Positions 45,950 to 58,345 of a stretch of 64,000 nucleotides of DNA are shown one piece after another. Numbering within the stretch: position 1 is the stretch's first letter; every line of letters starts with the position of its first letter. The stretch spans positions 23,430,501 through 23,494,500 of the forward strand of contig CM057469.1 in NCBI GenBank assembly GCA_030035585.1. Direction: 5' to 3'. The notes under the pieces are model-generated. The model had not been told where the DNA came from, searched no databases, and worked only from the letters and a program-made list of their open reading frames with translations. The translations under genes were made by a program, and so were the position numbers. This stretch comes from Dugong dugon (lineage: Eukaryota > Chordata > Mammalia > Sirenia > Dugongidae).

Positions 45950-47511
45950 CGCATAACAGGCATACAAATCTTTTATTATTTATTTTATTTTCATATAAAT
46001 TAACATTCTAGAAAAATTGAAATAGAAACACTAAATACAGTATTGCACATAGCGATCTTTGTTAAATGCTCTATTATTTCATCAAAGAATGGTAATATAC
46101 ATAGTGGAAGGACTGAAGGGGACAGGAAGACTACAAAACAAAAGAACCCACTACTGTTTCTTTGCACTTAAACAACAAATTAAAATGTAGGCGACCATAC
46201 TTTACATAAATACAAACATGGTTATGACTCAGAACATTGTTTTTTAAGTTGCTTTCCAAAGTTGGTTCACAAAAGCCATAATTTCTTCCTTTATCCACAA
46301 CCATGACTCCCAGCAAATATAATTAAAAGGAATTAAAAAAAAAATCTATTAATGCTTGACAAAACCACCACAATGCATCATGAGCTGACTTTAAAGTACT
46401 CTCAGAAAGCGTGAGAGATTTACTTTTTTTTTTTTTCCAAAGCAAAATAAAATAAAATCCTTTCTTAGGTTCTTTCAGATAATAAATCATTACATCCTCA
46501 TTTCACAGCTTTTAATCACCTGCTATAACATATAAAAAGCAAGGGCATTTTCTGTCCTCCCTCTGTCCAACCTCAATCATGTCAAAATACTCAGCCAGCA
46601 TATTTAATTTACACGTTCTATACAGATGTCCATTCATACAAAAATGTTATTATTATTTTTTGCCAACAATTACTGATGTTCATAAATTTTATGAGCCTAA
46701 TTTATTTAAATTCTTCCAAAATATTGGGACAAATTTTCTTTATGAAGGGTAATGGTAAAAGTTATAGAAAGGCACACCTTTAATTTACGTCTGCTGCAGA
46801 CTAGCTCTTTATAGCATCAAAAGGGGCATATTCTGATAAGCAACCTCATTAAACTTAAAGCTCTGATTCTTGTCTATATTAAACCATTTATTAGAAAAGG
46901 GTTTTCCTTTTGCTATGCTTCTTTCTATTAATTATCTGACTCGAGTGAAAGAAACTATGATAATCTTATTTCAAACATATTTCATTACAGAGAACAATCA
47001 AAGAGTCGGGAAAGTGTTGACTATGTTATAGAAATGGTACTTAAATTTTAAAATAGAAAGTTTACATGTAGACATGAAACCGATACAAACAATTCACCAG
47101 AAATAACATTTTACCCATAAATGGAAATGCAGTGATGTGGAGTACTGGTTGTCCGTAGAAAGGAAAGTGTTTTGCTGTGACAAGGAAAATTCTCACAGAA
47201 GTAAATTTTAGTTTAATGTTTAGCATGTTCAGAATTAATGCAGATACTGCCTCTTATACATGCTGTTTTGGTCTATTGGTATAATACCATAAACTTTTAC
47301 AAAAAGAAAAGGTGTCAAAATTCTCCACTGGTCTACTGCTTTTGCATTTTATATGAATGTACAATAAAATTCAGCAATCAGTGAACTGTCTAGAAAACAC
47401 AAAGATTATGTAGGAGGCCAAGAAGAAACATGATTAGAACGACGTCGTTTCCTTCCCGCACTCAGGTCAGCTGAATTTTGTGGAAGTGGTTAAATGACTA
47501 GTTTTCATTGC
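45950..47511 (-). other. FMN2: FMN2 3' untranslated region
   Basis: About 1.55 kb of AT-rich, repeat-poor sequence following the FMN2 stop on the minus strand. The end is set by a cluster of AATAAA hexamers on the minus strand (complement of 45972-45989). The lack of recognisable transposons contrasts with the flanks and fits a functional UTR. The length agrees roughly with the human transcript as I recall it. Confidence 0.65.
45972..45989 (-). terminator. FMN2: Poly(A) signal cluster of FMN2
   Basis: Three overlapping or adjacent AATAAA hexamers on the minus strand (complements at 45972-45977, 45979-45984 and 45984-45989). Cleavage is expected at about 45945-45965. Confidence 0.6.
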
Positions 47512-47538
47512 TCAGGTTTTCATGCTTATCTTTGCTTT
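47512..47538 (-). CDS. FMN2: FMN2, formin-2, terminal coding exon (last 8 codons and stop)
   Basis: After a minus-strand acceptor (tttattttcag, complement of 47539 onward) the sequence reads KAKISMKT and then TGA. This is the extreme C terminus of formin-2 and the end of its Spire-binding tail. Only 27 coding bases remain in this exon; the rest is 3' UTR. Joined to the 82-nt exon 1.7 kb away, it gives the continuous tail without frameshift. The frame is far too short for an ORF caller; it was found by following the splice donor of the previous exon. Earlier FMN2 exons (FH1, FH2) were not found and should lie beyond position 64000. Confidence 0.92.
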   Translation of the reverse strand, partial: KAKISMKT

Positions 47539-47844
47539 CTGAAAATAAACATACCAGATAAGAATTGTAGTTAGAGAGAAGAACTTTAAAAAATGTATGA
47601 AGTTTACCGTAGCCTGGACAAGTCCTTTTCATCTGGATCAAATTCTCTGGGAATAGGTTCTACAGATCCACCAGCATATAATGGAAAAAAATATACATAC
47701 ATAGAATCCATTTTATCTTTAAGAATTTTCACCAAGATGACCCACCAATATTTTGAGGAAAACAAAAGTTTTTAAGATGCAACTTTTAATCCATGTGAAA
47801 GAGTGCCAACTCATCTTTCTTATTCTCAGTCCTACGCATGTGCT

Positions 47845-48045
47845 GTTGTCAGGTGCTGTTGAGTCGATTCCAACTCACAGCAACCTTATAGGACAGAGTA
47901 GAGCTGCCCATAGGGTTTCCTAGGCTGTCATCTTTATGGAAGTAGATTGCCAGGTCTTCCCTCCCGTGGACCTGCTAGTGGGTTTGAACAGCTGACCTTT
48001 CAGCTGGCAGCCAAGTGCTTAACCATTGTGACACCAGGGCTCCAT
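47845..48045 (-). mobile_element. AfroSINE, antisense, in last FMN2 intron
   Basis: 'ggtgctgttgagtcgattcc', 'ctgctagtgggtttgaacag' and 'ttgtgacaccagggctcc'. Same strand as FMN2. Confidence 0.92.
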
Positions 48046-48296
48046 ATACATACATATAAAAATTAAATTGGCTGCTTCCCTTCATGGTGAAGGTGCCACA
48101 ATTCCCTCCTGTTCTTATAATAGCGTGATTGAGACTAATACTTATTTATCCTCATTCAATATACTTTTAGAATTATACTTTAATCAAAAAAGAGTAGAAA
48201 ATAAACTAAACCAAAGTATTTGCCATTAAATAAAATTTATTTTGATATAGGGAAAATAGCTTTTAAATGAAGATGTAATTCTTAACTTTTTCTAAA

Positions 48297-48418
48297 TAAA
48301 ACCAACCAAACCTGTTACCTTCGAGTCAGTTCCGACTCATAGTGACCCTATAGGACAGAGTAGAACTGCTGCCCTTTTGGTTAGCAGCCTGAGCTCTTAA
48401 CCACGTGCCACAAAGGAT
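48297..48418 (-). mobile_element. AfroSINE, antisense, internally deleted
   Basis: 'aaccaaacctgttaccttcg' then 'tagaactgctgcccttttgg': the middle is missing, and the head 'gccacaaaggatcc' remains. Confidence 0.88.
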
Positions 48419-49206
48419 CCAAATATGGCTATTTAATCATATCCCAATTTGGGTTACTTTAATATCTTTTCCATTTAGACTATTCAAATTTAAACCACTC
48501 CATCTGAAGGCCAAACCTAGCTTTTCATTTAAAACAGCACCATTTGCTTACACTGTGGTGTCAAGTGATAATCCATGCAAAACATTTAGCAAAATATCTA
48601 CAACATTACATGGGGAATAAAACCGGTCATTTCAGCCAAACTCTTCCCTCTCAGAGTGCATGGCTTGACTCTTCGTTTTAAAGGAAGAGGTGGGCAAGGA
48701 GGAAACTTAGGTTAGCTTGTTAAACTCAGGCTGATGGCTATTAAACAGCCGACCTGTAGAGCCATTTATGGCTATGAAGCAGCTCTGAGCACCCTGAGCA
48801 AACCTGGACAATACCACACTTGGCATTTCCCATCAAGTTTTAGACCCCAGTGGGGCTAATCCAATCATACTGTCCACTCTGGGTTCAAATGCAGCCCTGC
48901 CTCGCGATCCATGTGCCACGGAGAAAGTGACAGATGCCTCTCCCTGCAATACACACACGCCCACAACGCATGCATTTCCTTAGATTTATCAGAATTCTTA
49001 AGTTTGGAATACTGAACCCTGAGATTCCCTTAGCCTTCTGGGCCTGATTTAAGGAATAAGGAAAAGGCTGCTTTGACGTCAGAAGCTCATTACTGATTCA
49101 AACATAATAGGCAAATAATTAAAATGCTATTGTATATAATCTGAAAACAGTACTTAAAAGCAAAAATTAAAAAAAAATCATAAATTAATAAAAATTAAAT
49201 ACTTAC

Positions 49207-49288
49207 AATTCCAGAGTCATGTCTTGGCTTTATTTTATAAAGTGATTTTCCCTTTTTCTGCCTACACACTTCTTCAGCTTCTTTTACT
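49207..49288 (-). CDS. FMN2: FMN2, formin-2, penultimate coding exon
   Basis: An 82-nt exon read on the minus strand. The acceptor is a C/T run ending in CAG (complement of 49289-49291) and the donor is a consensus GTAAGT (complement of 49201-49206). The first base completes a split codon. The next 27 codons read [16 protein letters not shown] followed by [12 protein letters not shown] recognise this as the end of formin-2, the actin nucleator of oocytes and neurons, just after the FH2 domain. The basic segment is the start of the formin-Spire interaction (FSI) tail, known in FMN-family formins to bind the Spire KIND domain. It ends exactly on a codon boundary and joins in frame to the terminal exon at 47512-47538. 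Confidence 0.93.
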
Positions 49289-50052
49289 CTGACGGGGGAG
49301 AAAACACATGGATTTAAACACAGAAACCCAGACAGATCACTCAACCTGCCTCATAGCAGGTGAGCAGCCCTCAACTTAACGGATTATTGGAGAAAATAAT
49401 ACTAAATACGCAGGAATGTTATCTGACAGTTGCTTTAAAATCACAGAATGTTAGAGCTGGAGACTATTTCACCCTGGGGCTTTTAACTGGGAATGAAAGG
49501 ATGATCAAATCAAATAGTACACAAATATGGATATTTTTGTGCAGAACTATATACATTTCATCCTATTCTTAAGGAGGCTTACATACAAGAAAGTAAGAAA
49601 CACGCTGTATTTTCAGGTGAGGGTACTACTATAGAAATCAGAAGAAGTAAAATAATTCAGCAGTATTATATAAAAATTCATATGTTTATTTAAAATTATT
49701 TCAGATTCACTTTATACGCTATACTTACTCACACATGAAAGTCAGTTACAATAATATATAGGCAATTTTTAAAAAACTGAACTTCATCAAGCATGGTAAC
49801 CAATTATTATTTAATTTATAACAGAAAATAAAGATTGAACAATAATAACAATATTTAAAAACCTTCAGGATTGCTTTTTAAACGTATACTCTGGGGAAAA
49901 TAGTACTGAATTTACCAGAGGTATAGTGAAAACAGAATGCTCTTTGAAGATAAGTCTTTTTGGCAAGTAATGCTTTTTGGACATAAATGGCTGCTGGAGA
50001 TAAGTCTTGCATTGAGTCTGGCTCTGCTCTTTGATACTGGGTAATGTCCTAA

Positions 50053-50221
50053 TGGGAGTCCTGGTGGTGCAATGGTTAAGAAATTGGAGGCTAACCAAAA
50101 GGTTGGCAGTTCGAATCCACCAGCCACTCCTTGGAAACTCTATGGGGCAGTTCTACTTTGTTCTATAGGGTCACTGTGAGTAGGAATTGACTCAACGACA
50201 ATGGGTTTGGTTTTTTAGGTT
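50053..50221 (+). mobile_element. AfroSINE, sense, with target duplication
   Basis: 'gggagtcctggtggtgcaat' to '(g)tttggttttttaggtt'. 'taatgtcctaa' is duplicated at 50042-50052 and 50222-50232. Confidence 0.95.
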
Positions 50222-50858
50222 TAATGTCCTAAACACCAATTCCATCTCAAGAGTCCCTCAAACCACAAAAGGGCTCAATGATAAACAGAAGTATTACTCT
50301 TATTACTACACAGAGTTGTTGCAAAGATCAAGTAACTTTTTATTTTAAAAGTTCTTTATAAATTATAAAATACTATAAAAAAGTTATGATTGTTTTAATT
50401 AAACAAGCAGTAAAAAATCTATAAACTGGGATTCGGTTAATAAAAAGGGGTGTTACAAGAAGGAAAATAACCTATCAGGTTGATTTATTTTTTACTATTG
50501 TGATTTTCCTTGGGAGTTAAAAATGAAGCATTTCTGGGGAAACCAGAAAGCTGTGACTTGATGTTAATAAAAGACCTTTTATGTAGATCTGGAAGCCTAA
50601 TTTCCTGTAAGAAATTAATGTAAATATACGTCTTGAACCTTGTAGCAAAAGACCTAATGGTAGAATTCATCTCATGTACAACTGAACGAACAATTGAATG
50701 AATAAACAATCCTGTACAGCAGCTACAAGATTGATGATACAGTTTACATTATAACATGACAAAGGAAAGTAATTTTTCTTGGACATAAAATGCCTGTTGG
50801 AGTTAATATTAATTCCAGAAATTGAGGACAATTTAGAAGATGCTCCATTGTTATTAAG

Positions 50859-51064
50859 GAGCCCTGGTGGTACAGTGGTTAAGCACTCAGCTGCTAACCG
50901 AAAGGTCAGCAGTTTGAACCCACCAGCCACTTTATGGGAGAAAGATGTGGCAGTCGGCTGTAAAGATTATAGCCTTGGACATCCTATGGGGTACTTGTAC
51001 TCTGTCCTACAGGGTCTCTATGAGTCGGAATCGACTTGACAGCAACAGGTTTGGTTTGGTTTCA
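50859..51064 (+). mobile_element. AfroSINE, sense, full length
   Basis: 'ggagccctggtggtacagtg', 'gaaagatgtggcagtcggct' and 'cggaatcgacttgacagcaa', with 'tccattgtta' on both sides (about 50845 and 51067). Confidence 0.95.
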
Positions 51065-51549
51065 GTTTCCATTGTTACTCCTTTTATTACACTCTACCCA
51101 AACCATAAATTGCCTTTAATCCTTCCTCTAAACATTTGAAGACGAAAACATTTTCTTTATAACAAACTAATGATTGCAGAGTTCACATTTTCCTCTCAAA
51201 TAACTACCAGTAAATTTAAGTTGAAGTATTTGGACAGGGAATTAAGGAAACTTTTTTTCAGCACTTAGCTAAAATCCAGTAGATCCCCTCTTAAATTTTC
51301 TTTGAGCTTTTTAAAGCATTTTATGGCATTCAAAAAATGTACTTCACAAGTATTTAGATCACCAAAGCATCTTAATTTTCTCCCTACCCTATTTATTTTG
51401 TTCTCAATACATATTTTTGTAAGGATCACAGGAAGCCGAGTTTAATATAAACACATTTAATTTTACACAAAAACAAGTCCAGCCATTCCTTAGGGCAGAC
51501 GTGATGAAAACTGAGGTGAATGTGCGTCAAGCAGCCTCACAAGATCTTT

Positions 51550-51830
51550 TAGCTCATCCATTTATTTGACAATCATTTACGGAGCAGTAACTCCTGGTCA
51601 GGCACTTCACTGGGCTCGATTTTATAAGGACAATTAAATTCTGCACCTAATAGGAGAGATACATGCATAAGCAAGTAAATTACAAGGGGACATTAAGGGC
51701 AATGACCTAGGTTTGTACAAGGTACAGCTATGACCCAGAAGGAGGTTCCTGGGGTTGGATTGGGGGATTGGAGCTATGGAAAACTTTCTGGGGCAGGTTG
51801 ACAGCTGGTTCCTGTTTAGAAGATAAAAAT
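51550..51830 (-). mobile_element. Ancient L2-type repeat, antisense, host of an L1
   Basis: 'catttatttgacaatcattt' and 'caggcacttcactgggctcg' resemble the antisense L2 end. The sequence seems to resume at about 52460-52560 after the L1. Confidence 0.45.
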
Positions 51831-51846
51831 GAATTTTTCATACTTT

Positions 51847-52442
51847 TTTTTATTGTGCTTTAGATGAAGGTTTACAGAGCAATTAGTTTCTCATTAAACG
51901 ATTAATACACATATTGTTTTAAGACATTGGTTGCCAACCTCACGACATGTCAACACTCTCCCCTTCTCGACTTTGGGTTCTCTATTATCAGCTTTCCTGT
52001 CCCCTCCTGCCTTCTTGTCCTTACCCCTGGGCTGGTGTGCCCATTTAGTTTCATTTTGTTTTATGGGCCTGTCAAATCTTTGGCTGAAGGGTGAACCTTA
52101 GAAGTCACTTCAGTACTGTGTTAAAAGGGTGTCCAGGGGCCATACTCTCAGGGTTTCTCCAGTCTCTGTCAGGCCAGTAAGTCTGGTCATTTTTTATGAG
52201 TTAGAATTTTGTTCTACACTTTTTTCCAGCTCTGTCTAGGTTCCCCTATTGTGATCCCTGTCAGAGCAGTCGGTGGTGGTAGCCGGACACCATCTAGTTG
52301 TGCTGAACTCAGTCTGGTCGAGGCTATGGTAGTTGTCTATTAGTCCTTTGGACTAATCTTCCCCTTGTGTCTTTGGTTTTCTTCATTCTCCTTTCTCCAG
52401 ATGGGATGGGGCCAGTGGAGTATCTTAGATGGCCGCTCACAG
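51847..52442 (-). mobile_element. L1 3' end, antisense, with target duplication
   Basis: 'ttattgtgctttagatgaag' to 'atcttagatggccgctcaca'. 'gaatttttcatacttt' (51831-51846) recurs with one change directly after it. Confidence 0.9.
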
Positions 52443-52574
52443 AATTTCTCATACTTTTGGGGGGAGGGGAAATGGGATTGAGGATGAAAGAAGAAGAGCA
52501 CTACACACAGAATAACATACGCAAAGGCTAAGCAAGAGTCAAAGAACATTACAGTATGCTTTAAAAAAATCAAA

Positions 52575-52778
52575 ATGATTGCCATCAAGTCCATTCTGAC
52601 TCATGGCAACCCCATGCGAGCAGAGTAGAACTGTGTTCCATAGGGTTTTGAAGTCTCTGACTTTTCAGAAGCAGATCACCAGGACTTTCTTCCGAGGTGT
52701 CTCTGGGTGGGTGTGAACAGACAACCTTTCAGTTAGTAGCCAAGTGCTTAACTGTTTGCACCACCCAGGGACTCCCAC
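52575..52778 (-). mobile_element. AfroSINE ('cacctggaag' subtype), antisense
   Basis: 'gattgccatcaagtccattc', 'tgttccatagggttttgaag' and 'caccacccagggactcc'. Confidence 0.92.
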
Positions 52779-52984
52779 AGTGTGCTTAGAGAACTATGAG
52801 CAGTTCTACCTCCCACACTACTAGAAGTCAAAGTTCAGACTGGTATTCTGATTTATGCTTCAGTTTCTTACGTATATGATTAGAGTAAGTCAGTCACCTA
52901 ATCCTAAATACCTCTGGATACGCACAAATAAATAACTTAGGAAGCTGGAAAACTGAGCACCAGACCCTTTAGGAGTTGCTCTTC

Positions 52985-53145
52985 AAGTTTAGGAGCGTAA
53001 GAATCACGGAGAATTGGTTAAAATGCAGATTTCCAGGCCCCACTCTTACGTGTTCCCACTTAGTCTCTGTGATGCCCTCATAAGCAGCACCTAGGAGACA
53101 CAGGTAGCCCATGAGCAGCTCTTCGAGAAACGGTGTCCTAGAGCC
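52985..53145 (+). mobile_element. MER5-like hAT element, diverged
   Basis: 'agaatcacggagaattggtt', 'aaaatgcagatttccaggcc' and 'cgagaaacggtgtcctag' follow the MER5 order. Confidence 0.6.
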
Positions 53146-56100
53146 CACAGATCCCCTCAAGGCACCAACAGCCCCTACAATCCTGACCGGGCAGCCAGAC
53201 TGACTGGGGTCACAAATCCAAACCCTGCAGACTTGCTCACTTTAGCACTTTGTGAGTCCCACCTTGCCTTAGCTCCCCAGCAAAAGTTGCTCCTTCAAAA
53301 CGCCAATTTTATTTCAACAAACCTCTGACAACAAGCAAAATTTTTCCACACTTGAGGCAGGAAAATGAATGAGTTGGCAGAAATAAGAAAAATAATGAGG
53401 GAGAAGTTGGGACAGAAGGGGCCTGAGCCAGATGTCCGTATTAGTGTCTTCCTTCTTGGGCTCTCCATTTAGGCTATCACAGCAGATTTTGTCAGCTACA
53501 ATTTCAGGCATATTGAGTAACTACATGTACATTTCCATCCTCCTTCTTTCATGTCTCACCCTTCATTCAATGATGCCTAAAATTTCATAAACTAGGAAAA
53601 CGATGTTCTTTTCATAACTAGATATCAGCGATTTTAAATGAAAATGCATGGTGGAGATAACATTTCAAACAATAAGCAAGAACGACCAACAGGTTCTGTT
53701 TGGGAAGGGCAACAGACATAAAAGGAGAGACAGCACTTCACTTGTAGGGAGAGGAAGCACTCATCATGAAGACAGGAAGGTATACTGACAGAGGAAACCC
53801 TGGCTGGGCTGAAGAAGAGTCCACAGGCTTCCACATTTTTCCCACCCTTGGGTTTAAACACTAATTTGGGTGGAATCTACGGATGTCGTACAATGATATA
53901 GCTCTCCTGCATGAGTCATGAAGATACTTTCTTTTAATGTGCTTGAATTCCCAAGAAGGAGATGGCTAGGACATTTGTTAATCAAGGTTGCACCTTACGG
54001 GAGGACTGAAAAGGGAAACAAACATCTTACTACGACACCTGTGATAGGCTCATTTTAACAGTTGAGTAACTTCCCATCAGCAACCTAGATAACAGAAGGA
54101 AAATAGGAACAGAAACAAATCATATGATAAAGGAAGAGAAACTCTTCATTCAGCATTTTTCTGTGATTACGGGAAAAAATAAAAACAGAATTCAGAGACT
54201 AGAAAACAGGAAATGTAGCATTATCTTTTAGGTGGAAGCAAGGAATACCATATAATGGCTATGAACTTCGATGTTTACGTTAATATTTTGCTATAATAGC
54301 TTTTATTGTCCATGAAACTTCAGAAACAAAGGAAACTGCTGAACAAATGTCAATGGTATGTATTAATTCCTTTCATGGAGGACTAAGAGTAATAGAAGAA
54401 TATGAGGCTTTCTTTAAGAGAAAGAGTTTAATTATGGGAAATAATCAAAAGATGTATGGAATCAGGCTTGGAAAATAAAGTAAGAGACCAATGTGGGCAA
54501 AAATTTTTTGTCTAAATGCCAAGTTTCACTCTGACATGGTCAGAATGTGATCAGAATTCTGAGTATGTGAGACTCCCAGATAATGGAAGCTTGCTCCCTC
54601 CAAGGGCCGATCTATAAAGAACTCATTTTGACTTAAATCTTTTTGAAACACCTTACTTTTCTCTTTCTTAAATACATGGAACAATTTAATTTTTACTTGA
54701 GGACTGATGCTCCTCATTGTATACATCTTTACTGTAATGTGCTATGATACAGGGCTCCCCAGAGTCCTCCTAAGATATATAAGGCAGTCTGCCCATATAT
54801 TGACCCAATCTTGTACTTTGCTGGCTTTGTGTCTACCTTTTACATTTTCTGTTTCTTCCTAGAATGGCAGGTTGTTACCACTTCTTGCTAGTGCCAGCAT
54901 GCCTGCCTTAAGCAGAGCCTCTACCTCCTTTTAATAGTTTCTGTCTACCCTAGAAGAGACAGCAGAAGACTAATTTAAACGGTGCCTCAAACTAGAGCAA
55001 TAACACTCTGAGCTAAGTTCCAGCCAAATGAATTGAGTTCCTAGACTTGGAGGCAGTAATTTCAGCTCCCACAGTCCCCACACCCCTAATACTTTTAGCA
55101 TTCACAGCTGTGTCTCAAAGGTTAGGGAGGCCAGATCTGACTCACAGATAGGCAGGGCATTACAACTGTAAATTTCTAAGAGTATAAGATCCTAAGATAT
55201 TACATACCTAGTCATAGTGCACTATCCAACCTGCTTACTCGGCAGGTTGTCCGTAAAGATAGAAAGTAATGCTAGAATGAATGTAAACTTGAAATTCCAG
55301 CTGATCAAGATGCACAAGTGTGACACCATGAACTGGCCATGACAGATTCTGTGATGCTACATGGAACCACCTATAGGTTGAGAAGTGAAGTACTTTGTGA
55401 GGAATAGGGCTCTAAGATCACCCCTAGGCTGAAATTGTTTCCTAAGTCCTAGGCAAAAACGATCAGAGGAAAACAAAACAGCTTTAAGGATTAAAGCTTA
55501 TATTTCCATTTATTTTTTTTTAAACCCTTATGCTATATGCATCTTCTAAAAAAATAGTTATACATGTAATTTTAACAGAAGCTAAACAAATTTCAATACA
55601 TCTATATCGATTTTTCTTTTCCTTACGTGCAAATACTCTAAGCTTAACAGCTTCACTTGGTTTCAAAGTAGCAAGCTTAGAGGTAAGTTGTTAAGCACAG
55701 GCAATTTGAGTCCAGGAGGATCAGAATATTTTAAAGTTTCACAATATAAGAGAAGACAGATGTAGGTGTGGAATGAAAAACACCTTCTATTACAGAATTT
55801 TTAGAACTAGTTTTAATTTTAATTGTTATTTTTATTTTGGTATTTTTCAAAACCAATGAAAGTGCCTCAAATTTTTCCCTTAATATAACCGGTTCATTTA
55901 CACTATGAGTTCTCCCAAACAAAGAAAGTGGTTTCTTGTTTCTCTCCTAATAAAGATGTGTTTTTCTCTGCACTCTCCCTCCCTAGCCCCAGACCCATTT
56001 ATTGTCAGGCAAACATATACAAAAAGTTCAGAGTGATTAAGTTTAAAGACAGTTTGTGAGATGAATAAGGGAGATACACTCTGGGACAGATACAGAGAAA

Positions 56101-57825
56101 AGAAACCAGACATCCCTACAGCCTGCAGGCAAAATAATTTTTATCTACCTTCTAGACCAAAAGCCAGGCTGGCCACAGTCTTATCAAGAAAACAGATATG
56201 CTCTCATCATTCAATCGAATGAGAAAGGGAGCCACTTTTCTGCCACTAAACATTAATAATTTGGTCTAAATAAGTATCTGTGGCAGACAGATTCATTTCC
56301 TGCTGGCTCCAACTCGGCTTGCTGGGGATAGCCTGAGTTGTCACTGGAGTCTATGGGCCTATGAGAGATTTAAACGCAGTGCAGCACTAGAATGTCACAT
56401 GTCTGAGGTTCTGATACAGTGAAGATGGATATTCTAACAGAGAGCTAAGAGTAGACATAATTATCATTACTACCAGTTCATAATGTACTTCACTGAAGCA
56501 TAACACCACCTTGTCTGTCTACAAATTTAGAAATCTTTAACTCAAAAGAGACAGAGGGGAAAAAAGAAACACACACACAGCAAGGAAGGGAAGGAGACTC
56601 GAGGCAAAGATTAGTTAGGAGTACTAGCTTTAGAGTTTTGAGTCTCTCTCAGGTAATGAGAGAAATGACTATTAGATGCCTTATGGAATTAAAATTGATT
56701 TTGGGAAGTTTAGCCCTTTTAAGACCCATTTATTTTCTGCTTTGAATTTTTTGTTGATATCATGTGTCTTCAGTAGTGGAATGCATGCTGAGTCACTGAA
56801 TGTGTTTAAATTTTTGTAATATAGATTTTGAGAATTATGCAAAAGTACATGAAAATACACAATTTGTGGGAACCCGTCTCGTCCACTGGTCTTGGGTAGT
56901 GGACTTTATTGTGGGGCATCTTCCATTTGGGTACGTGGGGCACCTCTGGTTTTGCCTAATACCCCAGCTATTTTGCTTCAGCCAACATTTCTTTCACCTT
57001 TCACCGTTACACAAGCCCTCACTAGAGGGAAACAAATACTTTCAGTGGGAAAAGCACACTCCCAAAGAACTCCAGAGGCATCAAAAGTGGGCGAGGTACC
57101 ATATGTTCCACAAGTCACAAAAGGGTTAATCCAGGCTCTTCCTTCTCTCCTTTATAACCTCAGCGATTTAAAACATACACATATTAAAACCACAAAACCA
57201 CTGAAATGTCATGGAGACAAAAATCCACCAAAATATCATTTATCATTACCTCCAACAAAGAGAATTTGGATTTCCTCAGGAAAATAATTACGAGTTCACG
57301 CTGAATTTCATTACCAAGAATCTCTGAGGTTTTCAGAGAGAAAATTATATTCGCACCTCAAATAATTACTGCTAGAAATTAAGAGTTAGCATAAAGTAAC
57401 TCCTATCCCAGAGAAAAACAAGCTTTAAAAAAACCTTCCAGCTGCTCTATTCAAGTCTCAGCTCTGAAGCAGCGACATGAACACAGTGCAGTGATGGCCA
57501 CTGTGTGAGGAAGAACTGCATTACGTTTTGCCGTCCAGAGGCCTGGCCTCCATTGCGCTGGGGCTCTGTGGGCCCGCAGTTGCACAAACATTGTACTCGA
57601 CTCACGTCACAACAGAAGTCTGTCACTTCTACCAGTAATGTGAGCTGGATTTTGAAGAATTTTCATAGTCCAAAATCTAGGATTCCAAAGCTGTCAGATA
57701 TACAGGTTCTAAGGTTTATATTCTAAAACCTACACGTATATTCCTCCCATGAACATAAAGCCAATGAACAGAAATTATTCATTTAAGTGCTTCTGGAAAC
57801 TATTTTTTGGAGTATATGCGGGTGA

Positions 57826-58013
57826 AGGAGTCCCTCTGTGGCACAAATGGTTACACGCCTGGATGCTAACCAAAAAGTAGGAGGCTTGAGACACCTCAGA
57901 AGAAAGGCCTGGAAATGTACTTCCAAAAAACCAACCATTGAAAACTCTATGAAGCACAGTTCTACCCGACGCACATGGGATCACCATGAGTCAGAAACAA
58001 CTTGATGGCAACT
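57826..58013 (+). mobile_element. AfroSINE ('cacctggaag' subtype), sense
   Basis: 'ggagtccctctgtggcacaa' to 'caacttgatggcaactgg'. The flanks 'tatgcgggtgaa' and 'tatgtgggtgaa' are its target duplication. Confidence 0.92.
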
Positions 58014-58169
58014 GGTATGTGGGTGAAAAAAACGATGAGAAAATCACTTATTTATAAAAATAAAAACATATTCAATCCATAACAGCACAGTTGGAAGAGC
58101 GTAGTCAAGGTCACTGAACTGTGTATGTAGAAATTTTTGAAATGGTGTTTATCTTTGGCTATCTGTATT

Positions 58170-58345
58170 TTCATCAAAAAAAAAAAAAAAAAAAAAGAAA
58201 GGTTGAGAATTTAGAGGCTTAATATGTTGTGGGGTTGTTAACCAATGTCATAAAAGAGCATGTGCACTACTGTTTCATGAGAAACTATTTGTTCTGTAAG
58301 CCTTCACCTGAAGTACAATTTAAAAAAAACAAAAAACAAAAAACA
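58170..58345 (+). mobile_element. L1 3'-terminal scrap, sense
   Basis: 'taaccaatgtcataaaagag' and 'aagccttcacctgaagtaca' followed by A-rich sequence are the last bases of the L1 type at 51847 in sense. An older poly(A) precedes it at 58177-58197. Confidence 0.8.

Larger units (their letters stand above)
26010..45950. other. Intergenic region between convergent GREM2 and FMN2
   Basis: About 20 kb separate the two 3' ends. The content is almost wholly transposon-derived: an ERV-L-type relic, SINEs, several L1 segments, two RTE fragments, an L2-like host sequence and microsatellites. I see no additional gene. Only short chance ORFs occur. Confidence 0.7.
47539..49206 (-). other. FMN2: Last intron of FMN2
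   Basis: A 1.67-kb intron between the two FMN2 coding exons, with GTAAGT donor and TTTTCAG acceptor on the minus strand. It contains two antisense AfroSINE copies (47845-48045 and 48297-48418). The other bases, including 48420-49200, show nothing I can name. Confidence 0.85.

Noticed and set aside
53314-53511. 65-codon minus frame considered as a possible upstream FMN2 exon
   Set aside because: Does not resemble the formin FH2 tail and lacks a donor in the phase needed to join the exon at 49288.
56800-57287. Overlapping 109- and 131-codon plus frames
   Set aside because: No recognised domain, no splice or codon-bias support, located in the FMN2 intron on the opposite strand. Kept as chance frames.
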